Shown here piece after piece: positions 5,401 to 11,485 of a stretch of DNA of 11,485 bases. The stretch's first letter is position 1. Every line of letters starts with the position of its first letter. Both the position numbers and the translations under genes were made by a program. Origin of the DNA: CAYWMP01 sp964459445 (GTDB lineage: Bacteria > Desulfobacterota > DSM-4660 > Desulfatiglandales > HGW-15); assembly GCA_964459445.1 (NCBI GenBank), contig CAYWMP010000186.1, positions 1 to 11,485 on the forward strand, read 5' to 3'. The notes beneath the pieces are model-generated. The model did not search any database. It was not told where the DNA came from and worked only from the letters and a program-made list of their open reading frames with translations.

Positions 5401-8400
5401 TTACCAACTCTCCTCGCTCATATCCGCTTCTCTCAATTCCTTTTCCAGATCACATCTCAGGCATCGCATAGCCTCGTACCACGCCTGCTCTTCCTCAAAC
5501 CCCGTCTCCACCTCGCGAAAGTCCCGCGCCCGTTCCTCAGGGCGTTCCATGCCCAGTTCGGCCCTCGGCTTCTCCTCTTGGCTCTCCTCCTCCAGTGCCA
5601 GGCGATGTTCAACCCGCCTGGAGGATTTCTCATCTAAGATGGTAATGCGTTCTTTTGCGCCTTCGAGGTATTTGTCTATGGCCAATGCCGCCCTTCTGCC
5701 CGAGGCTATTGCCCTTATAACGGTGCTCGGACCGGTGGTGAAATCGCCGCCCGCAAAGATACCCTGGATGTTGGTCGATAGGCTGTTTTCGTCCACAACC
5801 AGGCTCCCCCATAACGCCCGTTCAAGTCGACTGTCTTCCGACAGAAAAGAGATATCGGGGGCTTGACCAATCGCGACGACAACGGCATTTGCCTGGACCT
5901 TTTCGGCTGTTTCCTCATCAACACTGAGCACTGAACGGCCCTCTTCATCGGAAACCGTCCTGCTCCGCATAAATTCAATGCCAGTCACTCTCCCTCTCTC
6001 ATGGAAGATCTGTTTTGGGGCCCAAAGGGGATGAATGACTACTCCCTCTTCAATCGCCTCTTCAATGTCTTTTTCCCAAGCAGGCATTTCAGCTATGGTT
6101 CTGCGATACCATATCTCGACGGCGCTTGCCCCGAGCCGGAGGCTTGTTCTGGCTGCATCAAAGGCCACATTGCCTCCGCCCAAAACCACGACCTTGCCTT
6201 TTAATTTGATATCCTTCCCGGTTCGAATGTCTGTCAGGAACTGGAGTCCATAGTAGAGCCCCTCCAGGCCTTCCTGCTCACCGAGAATGCCGATTCTTTT
6301 GCTTGCCTGAGCACCGGCAGCGATGAAGACCGCTTTGTATCCCTCTTCCTTGAGGTCATCGACCGTATGCTTGGCATCTATGGGGGAGTTGTACAGGATT
6401 TCAACCCCGCAACTTGCTATGTAGTCCACTTCTTGCTGGATTACCTCGCGCGGCAAACGAAACTCGGGAACCGCCAAGCCGAGCATACCGCCGGCAACGG
6501 GTTGTGCCTCAAAGACCGTCACAGGGTATCCCATTTGTGCCAGAAAATAGGCACAGGTGAGTCCTGCCGGACCTGCCCCCACCACGGCAACCTTAGCATC
6601 CTGCGACACGGGAAACGGCTTTGGGGCCTGGCCGATATTATCGAAATACCAATCCGACGCATATCTTTTCAATGCTCTGATCGCCACGGGTTCGTCAAGC
6701 TCCCCACGTCGGCACTTAAACTCACAGGGGTGTATGCATATGCGGCCGCACACGGCCGGAAAGGGATTTCTCTCTCGAATGATTTCAACTGCCTGTTCAT
6801 ATTTCTCCGTGGCGATAGAAGCCACATAATTGGGAACGTCAATCCCTGCCGGACATGCGTGCTGACATGCGGAAATGACCATTGAATCACATACCGCCCC
6901 TGCGCAGCGGTGTTCGAGGATGTGATCTTCATATTCCTTTGAGAAATACTCCATCGTGGATAGGGCAGGCTTGGGAGCGGTCTGGCCGAGACCGCAGAGG
7001 GACGACTTCATCATGGTCTCGCCGATGGCCTTGATCTTCTCAAGATCTTCCAATCTGCCTCTGCCCTGCGTGATCCGAGTTAGAACTTCCAGGAGCTGCG
7101 TGGTTCCCAGGCGGCAGGGCGAGCATTTCCCACAGGATTCCGATTGGGTAAAACTCAAGAAAAAACGAGCAATCTCAACCATGCAATTGTTCTCATCCAT
7201 TACAACCATACCGCCTGAACCCATAATAGAGCCGATGCGCTGGAGCGTGTCGTAATCAATGGGGAGATTAAGATATTGGTCAGGAACACACCCGCCGGAG
7301 GGTCCCCCCATCTGCACGGCCTTGAATTTCCTCCCCTTTGGAATGCCTCCCCCGATATCAAAAACCACTTCTCTAATGCTCACGCCGATGGGAACCTCTA
7401 CCAGGCCCGTATTGTTCACCTTGCCGACAAGTGAGAATATCTTGGTACCCTTGCTTTTCTTCGTCCCATATTCGGAGTACCAATCCACGCCGTTATTGAT
7501 GATCAAAGGAATATTGGCCCATGTCTCAACATTGTTGATGTTGGTCGGCTTGCCATCGAGCCCTGCCTGGGCTGGAAAGGGGGGTCTGGCCCTGGGCATT
7601 CCCCGTTTGCCTTCGACAGAGGCCATAAGGGCGGTTTCCTCGCCGCAAACAAAGGCGCCGGCGCCTTTTTTAAGCGAGACATCAAAATCAAAACCGCTGC
7701 CCATAATATTTTCGCCCAAAAGCCCCATTTCTTGCATTTGCACAAGGGCAATACCCAAATGCTCAACAGCTATGGGGTACTCCTCTCTCACATAGATGTA
7801 ACCTTGCCGGGCGCCAATGGCATAGGCGCCGATAAGCATTCCCTCCAATACAGCATGGGGATCGCCTTCTAAAACCGTTCTATCCATGAATGCGCCCGGG
7901 TCCCCTTCATCGGCATTACAGATAATATACTTGGGATAACCGGTCGCCTCCCTCGCGAACTTCCACTTCACGCCAGTGGGGAATCCGGCACCGCCCCTTC
8001 CCCTCAATTTGGCAGCCGTCACGTCCTCGATGACCTGTTCAGCCGTCATATCAAAGAGGACTTTTGCAAGGGCGTTATATCCCCCTACCTCGATGTAATC
8101 TTCAATGTTCGTGGGATCGATCTGCCCGCAATTGGCAAGAACCCTTCTCACCTGTTTACCGAAAAAGGGGATGTCTGCCTCGCGACTGATCTTTTCTTTG
8201 CTGTCAGGGTCCGTGTACAGCAATCTTTCAACGGGTTTTCCCTGAAGAAGCGTCTCTAAGACAATGTTCTGTACATCATCCGGTTCTACATGGTTGTAGA
8301 ACAACCCCTCGGGTTCGGCCGCCATAACCGGGCCGTTTTCGCAAAATCCCCGGCAGCCGGTTTTTTTAATCTCGACCTCGGTCTCCAGCCCTTTATCCTT

Positions 8401-8556
8401 GAGTATGGAATCAAAGCCCTCGATAATCTTCAGGGATCCCCCGGCCCGGCATCCTGTGCTGCAACAGACCTTCACGACCTGTTTATCGGGGTCGCGTCCT
8501 TCTTGGATGCTTTGTCTCATGGACTCTAAATCGGCTGGGGCTTGTATCCTAATCAC
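5401..8556 (-). CDS. NuoF-GltD fusion: NADH/FMN/Fe-S module fused to NADPH/FAD module
   Basis: With GTG 8556 the protein has 1051 residues. Domains in order: a thioredoxin-like [2Fe-2S] domain (CCSTGC at 31-36, GCRGFC at 67-72); a NuoF/HydB core with the FMN/NADH motifs RGRGGAGFPTG (to 195), CNADEGDPGAF (213-223) and FVCGEET; and its [4Fe-4S] site ESCGKCSPC (C475, C478, C481) plus C521. A GltD/NfnB-like half follows, with Cys sets CQHAC (564-568) and C603, C607, C611, C615, an FAD site VVGAGPAG (to 665), an NAD(P) site VVLGGGNVA (to 798) with WYRR..EMPA, a C-terminal FAD motif GIFAGGDFTTGPSTV, a charged linker and a terminal RCLRC. It therefore has two flavin sites and two pyridine-nucleotide sites. 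An ATG at 8604 would add 16 basic residues but overlap nuoE by 56 bp; GTG 8556 has GGAGG nine bases upstream and overlaps by 8. It is soluble, with no membrane segment. Electron transfer between NADH, NADPH and Fe-S partners is inferred. Confidence 0.9.
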   Translation of the reverse strand: MIRIQAPADLESMRQSIQEGRDPDKQVVKVCCSTGCRAGGSLKIIEGFDSILKDKGLETEVEIKKTGCRGFCENGPVMAAEPEGLFYNHVEPDDVQNIVLETLLQGKPVERLLYTDPDSKEKISREADIPFFGKQVRRVLANCGQIDPTNIEDYIEVGGYNALAKVLFDMTAEQVIEDVTAAKLRGRGGAGFPTGVKWKFAREATGYPKYIICNADEGDPGAFMDRTVLEGDPHAVLEGMLIGAYAIGARQGYIYVREEYPIAVEHLGIALVQMQEMGLLGENIMGSGFDFDVSLKKGAGAFVCGEETALMASVEGKRGMPRARPPFPAQAGLDGKPTNINNVETWANIPLIINNGVDWYSEYGTKKSKGTKIFSLVGKVNNTGLVEVPIGVSIREVVFDIGGGIPKGRKFKAVQMGGPSGGCVPDQYLNLPIDYDTLQRIGSIMGSGGMVVMDENNCMVEIARFFLSFTQSESCGKCSPCRLGTTQLLEVLTRITQGRGRLEDLEKIKAIGETMMKSSLCGLGQTAPKPALSTMEYFSKEYEDHILEHRCAGAVCDSMVISACQHACPAGIDVPNYVASIATEKYEQAVEIIRERNPFPAVCGRICIHPCEFKCRRGELDEPVAIRALKRYASDWYFDNIGQAPKPFPVSQDAKVAVVGAGPAGLTCAYFLAQMGYPVTVFEAQPVAGGMLGLAVPEFRLPREVIQQEVDYIASCGVEILYNSPIDAKHTVDDLKEEGYKAVFIAAGAQASKRIGILGEQEGLEGLYYGLQFLTDIRTGKDIKLKGKVVVLGGGNVAFDAARTSLRLGASAVEIWYRRTIAEMPAWEKDIEEAIEEGVVIHPLWAPKQIFHERGRVTGIEFMRSRTVSDEEGRSVLSVDEETAEKVQANAVVVAIGQAPDISFLSEDSRLERALWGSLVVDENSLSTNIQGIFAGGDFTTGPSTVIRAIASGRRAALAIDKYLEGAKERITILDEKSSRRVEHRLALEEESQEEKPRAELGMERPEERARDFREVETGFEEEQAWYEAMRCLRCDLEKELREADMSEESW

Positions 8557-9058
8557 CCTGCGTTTCCTCCATCGATGTTTGGTCCGGTTTGTTGCTATGC
8601 TCATCGAGCAAGGCGTTTAATTTTGGCGGTGTCAGTTTCCCGAAATAAGATTTGTTCACCATCATCGTAGGCGCAAGGGCGCAGGCCCCTAAACAGGCGG
8701 TGGTCTCAAGGGTGAACCGATAATCAGGGCTCGTCGCTCCTTCATCAAGCGAGAGCTCCCGTTTGATTAACCGCAGGACGCTCCTCCCCCCTTTGACGTG
8801 ACAGGCCGTTCCGCGACAAACCTTCAAAACATACTTCCCCTTTGGCTCCAAAGAAAAACCCGCGTAGAAGGAGATCACCCCCTGCACCTCGCTCGGAAAA
8901 GCGCCGAGGGCAGTAGCTACGGGCTCAATGCTTTCCGGCGGTATATATCCGACCGCGTCCTGAATATCCTGGAGCAGCGGAATTAAACTCCAGGCCTCAT
9001 TCTTGTGTTGATTTATAAGGGCCTTTATTTCTACCCAATTTATTTCCTTAGGCTCCAT
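8549..9058 (-). CDS. nuoE: NuoE-like [2Fe-2S] thioredoxin-fold subunit
   Basis: This 169-aa protein is the 24-kDa/NuoE/HydC-type subunit that pairs with NuoF and holds one [2Fe-2S] cluster (N1a type). The N-terminal helical part has LIPLLQDIQDAVGYIPPESI (26-45) and the family motif GVISFYAGF (60-68). The four cluster ligands are CRGTAC (C81, C86) and CLGAC (C122, C126), all present, and the length is normal. The ATG at 9058 follows AGGGGG at about 10 bases. Its 3' end overlaps the start of the NuoF-GltD gene by 8 bp and carries that gene's ribosome binding site, so the two are translated together. In bifurcating hydrogenases and formate dehydrogenases the same subunit joins a NuoF-like flavoprotein to a catalytic subunit; here the FdhA-like protein lies 101 bp upstream. 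Confidence 0.92.
   Translation of the reverse strand: MEPKEINWVEIKALINQHKNEAWSLIPLLQDIQDAVGYIPPESIEPVATALGAFPSEVQGVISFYAGFSLEPKGKYVLKVCRGTACHVKGGRSVLRLIKRELSLDEGATSPDYRFTLETTACLGACALAPTMMVNKSYFGKLTPPKLNALLDEHSNKPDQTSMEETQGD
8566..8570 (-). promoter_or_regulatory. Ribosome binding site deciding the NuoF-GltD start
   Basis: On the minus strand GGAGG lies nine bases before GTG (8556-8554). It favours GTG over the upstream in-frame ATG at 8604, which would start deep inside nuoE. Confidence 0.6.
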
Positions 9059-9159
9059 GTATTAAAACCCCCTGTGTCATTAGCCGGCCTCCGTCAATTT
9101 GGCGGGCCGCTTACTCAATCTCCCTTCTTCTAATGTCCCTCGCGCAACCCGATATCCTT

Positions 9160-11485
9160 TCACATCTTCTCAATCCTGACCGAGCAACTCTTCCATCCCT
9201 GCGCCTCCGGGGCGCCCAACTGAGTTAATGGGATCAGGCCCATGGCATCGTTATCGTTAAAGGCAATTGGGACAAAAACCTGTCCCTGCCTGACTTCATT
9301 ACTCAAGGTCACCTTTCTCGATATCGACCCAAAACGCGATGAAATCCTAACCATCTCCCCATTTCCAAGATCCAGTTTCTCTCCATCCTGTGGGCACATG
9401 CACAAATCACCTCTCAGTTCAAAGTCTTTGATACGTGATGAAAGACTGGTTCTCGTTCCGCTGCCCAAATGATATCTCAAAGAACCCAGGATCGCCGTGA
9501 AAGGGTAAGTCTCGTCAGTTTCTATTTCTTCATTAAATCCGACCGGCCGAAAAGGAATCGCATTCCCATTACCATTGGCGCCAAAGAGCGACCTAGAGCT
9601 TTCCTCCTTGAGCCATGAGGTTTCGTCCTTGAGACTCCAGTGCCTGTAACCGGGAACCAGGCTTTTAATTTCCTCTCTGATTTTTTCAATCGAACCATAG
9701 GGCTCGGTTCTGCCTGATTTTGTCAAAAGCGCTTCGAGGATTTCCCAATCGGGTTTTGCTTCTCCGGGAGGAGGGACCACCGGCTTGAAGGATTGAATCC
9801 TTCCTTCAATGTTTGTAAAGGCGCCTTCTTTTTCACTGAATGCAGCCCCCGGAAGGACGACATCTGCCAGATGGGCTGTCTCCGATGTCAGGATGTCTTG
9901 GACCACCAGCATTTTTAAGTTTTCAAGCGCCTTGCGAACGCGATCCGGCTGGGGAAGGCTCCGCACAGGGTTTTCGCCCATAACAAAGAGGGCTTTCAAA
10001 TTCCCTTTTTCAGCCTCTTCGATCATGCGAACCATATTGAGTCCGGGATCCGGAGAAATTTTTACACCCCACGACCTTTCCCAGGTTCTGCGATTACCAT
10101 CGTCCTGGATCAGAATGCGCCCGGGCAGATAGTCATGGGCGGCGCCCATATCCCAAGCCCCTGCTTGGTTGTTCTCGTGTGAAACAAAGAAAAGCCCGGC
10201 GGAGCTATTGCCTATACTGCCTGTCATTAGGGCTAAATTCAGAAGGGCATCCAATGCTGATGGACCGTTTTTTTGTTGAAAAATGCCGTGGCCGATCACA
10301 AAGGCGATCTTTTTGCCTTCCATCAAATCAACTGTTTTTTCAATCAGTTCTCTTTTGATCCCTGTGACGCGACATATTTTGTCCAAATCGATTGCGGAGA
10401 GCCCCACACAAAAAAGCTCAAAACCCTCCGTGTACCGGCCGATAAAATCCCTGTCATAGGACTGTCGTTGGTAAAGCATCGCGGCCAAGCCATTGAGCAG
10501 ATCCGCATCGGTTTGGGGAGCGACAGGAAGCCAAAGTGAAGAAAAGGGTGTAAGCGCCGTTCGTCTTGGGTCCACTAAAATTACAGGGATGTTCATTGTT
10601 CTCGCAGCCCGCTTGATCCCGTACCCAATCACAGGAGCGGAGTGGACCGGGTTTGCCCCAAGGACGCAGATCAATTCGGCATCTTCCAAATCAGAAAGGG
10701 GATTAATGCGCCCTCCCCTATCAAGCCGTTCCGCAAAGGTATGGAGCGCCGGCCTCCCGCCGCCATAGCTTCCATTGTCCACGTTGTTTGTCCCGAAGAT
10801 TACTCTAGCCATCTTTTGAAAGAGGTAGTTCTCTTCAAGGGAACACTTTGATGACCCCATGAAAGCAAGACTCTGAGGTCCATTTTCATTCTTAATTGTT
10901 CCGAGACGCTCAGCAACAAAAGCCAGCGCCTCATCCCAGGGCACCGGCCTCAACTCTCCGTCCTTTCTGATCATGGGTTCGGTGAGTCTTTCTGGGGCAT
11001 TGAGGAAGTCATGGGCAAAATGACCTCGTACACAAAGCGTGGATCGATTTACGGTACCTTCTCCATGGGAAGGGTTTACCTCAACAACAGTGCCGTCAAC
11101 GGCGCCTATCACCAATGAACAACCCACACCGCAAAAGCCACAGGTGCTGGTGGTTTCCCGCTGGGCGGTGCCCACATAGCGCTTATTCTTGGCCACTAGC
11201 GCTCCGGTGGGACAAAGGGACACACATGTCCCGCAGAAAGTGCAGCTGGATTTCTCCAGGGGTAATTCTTGCAGGGTTGCAGGACGGGACTTGAATCCTC
11301 TGAGGTTGTAATCAATGGCGCCTACGACGACGAGTTCATGGTCCGCACGAATACACTTTCCGCAGAGGATGCATTTACTCAGATCCCGGATGATGAAAGG
11401 ATTGGCCTCCTCGAATCCGGTATAATGGGGCATGGGATAGAGGTCTATCTTCCCAACGCCCAATTCAGCGGCCACCTTTCTCAAT
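9160..11485 (-). CDS. FdhA/NuoG-like molybdopterin-fold subunit lacking the formate dehydrogenase ligand (N-terminus cut off)
   Basis: About 774 residues are visible; the frame is open at the window edge and the first codon (TTG) is probably internal, so the N-terminal ferredoxin region is missing. Numbering from that codon: a ferredoxin-type domain CILCGKC (38-44), with Asp48 where the fourth Cys should be, and CTFCGTCVSLCP (81-92); a MopB [4Fe-4S] site C115, C118, C122, C151; then the molybdopterin core, including GANPVHSAPVIG, LVDPRRTAL, ADVVLPGAAFSEKEGAFTN and the C-terminal GSLRYHLGSGT. In formate dehydrogenases NNVD is followed by a Cys/Sec-His that binds Mo/W. Here NNVDNGSYGGGRP (233-245) puts Gly242 and Gly243 at those positions, and LCVRG has Arg153 for the usual Lys. 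There is no in-frame TGA that could be Sec. The fold and position match a catalytic subunit, but formate oxidation is doubtful. Automatic annotation would likely call it formate dehydrogenase alpha. It is the first visible gene of the operon with nuoE and NuoF-GltD. Confidence 0.85.
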   Translation of the reverse strand, partial: LRKVAAELGVGKIDLYPMPHYTGFEEANPFIIRDLSKCILCGKCIRADHELVVVGAIDYNLRGFKSRPATLQELPLEKSSCTFCGTCVSLCPTGALVAKNKRYVGTAQRETTSTCGFCGVGCSLVIGAVDGTVVEVNPSHGEGTVNRSTLCVRGHFAHDFLNAPERLTEPMIRKDGELRPVPWDEALAFVAERLGTIKNENGPQSLAFMGSSKCSLEENYLFQKMARVIFGTNNVDNGSYGGGRPALHTFAERLDRGGRINPLSDLEDAELICVLGANPVHSAPVIGYGIKRAARTMNIPVILVDPRRTALTPFSSLWLPVAPQTDADLLNGLAAMLYQRQSYDRDFIGRYTEGFELFCVGLSAIDLDKICRVTGIKRELIEKTVDLMEGKKIAFVIGHGIFQQKNGPSALDALLNLALMTGSIGNSSAGLFFVSHENNQAGAWDMGAAHDYLPGRILIQDDGNRRTWERSWGVKISPDPGLNMVRMIEEAEKGNLKALFVMGENPVRSLPQPDRVRKALENLKMLVVQDILTSETAHLADVVLPGAAFSEKEGAFTNIEGRIQSFKPVVPPPGEAKPDWEILEALLTKSGRTEPYGSIEKIREEIKSLVPGYRHWSLKDETSWLKEESSRSLFGANGNGNAIPFRPVGFNEEIETDETYPFTAILGSLRYHLGSGTRTSLSSRIKDFELRGDLCMCPQDGEKLDLGNGEMVRISSRFGSISRKVTLSNEVRQGQVFVPIAFNDNDAMGLIPLTQLGAPEAQGWKSCSVRIEKM

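Noticed and set aside
7259..7795. 178-aa plus-strand open frame
   Set aside because: It is the antisense shadow of the conserved NuoF core, which is clearly the coding strand here.
8557..8604. Upstream ATG start of the NuoF-GltD protein
   Set aside because: It would add a basic 16-residue tail and overlap nuoE by 56 bp, while GTG 8556 has a good GGAGG.
10750..10788. Selenocysteine-containing formate dehydrogenase
   Set aside because: No in-frame TGA is present; the codons at the Sec/Cys and His positions are glycine codons.

Overview
The window looks like chromosomal DNA of an anaerobic, folate-using bacterium, most likely a Desulfobacterota/Deltaproteobacteria-type sulfate reducer or syntroph. 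This rests on a clustered metV-metF pair, soluble multi-cofactor NuoE/NuoF/GltD/FdhA-type oxidoreductases, and intergenic DNA full of short dispersed repeats. The taxon is an inference from gene content. All nine genes called here lie on the minus strand, so transcription runs from high to low coordinates.

Layout, left to right. 1-633 has no convincing gene; it holds two hairpins, a perfect 17-bp inverted repeat and copy A of a roughly 130-bp repeat. 634-1941 is a compact three-gene cassette: an unknown protein, a nucleotidyltransferase-fold protein, and a 63-aa Cys-containing protein coupled to it by an ATGA overlap. Copy B of the repeat lies just upstream of the cassette, so the cassette is bracketed by direct repeats. 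2225-2886 is a VapBC-type toxin-antitoxin pair with a strong sigma70-like promoter whose predicted start falls on the antitoxin start codon. 3101-4910 encodes MetF and MetV, the two subunits of the acetogen-type methylenetetrahydrofolate reductase. They are separated by 271 bp containing opposed GTTNCGN heptad arrays and a dyad. 4911-5400 has no gene but contains a 135-bp element that folds on paper into a three-way junction, plus dispersed-repeat fragments. 5401-11485 holds a tight redox operon: an FdhA/NuoG-like protein (N-terminus beyond the window), NuoE, and a large NuoF-GltD fusion.

How the genes may work together. NuoE and the NuoF half of the fusion form a flavin-iron-sulfur NADH module. 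The GltD half adds an FAD/NADPH module. The FdhA-like protein supplies further Fe-S clusters and a molybdopterin-type fold. That protein lacks the Cys/Sec ligand, the following His, and the conserved Lys of genuine formate dehydrogenases, and one ferredoxin-type Cys is Asp. The complex is therefore unlikely to be an ordinary formate dehydrogenase. A transhydrogenase-like or electron-bifurcating complex (NADH/NADPH/ferredoxin), perhaps supplying MetFV, is a reasonable hypothesis and the most interesting content of the window. Precedents from memory are SfrAB of Geobacter, Nfn, and the Sporomusa-type Nfn.
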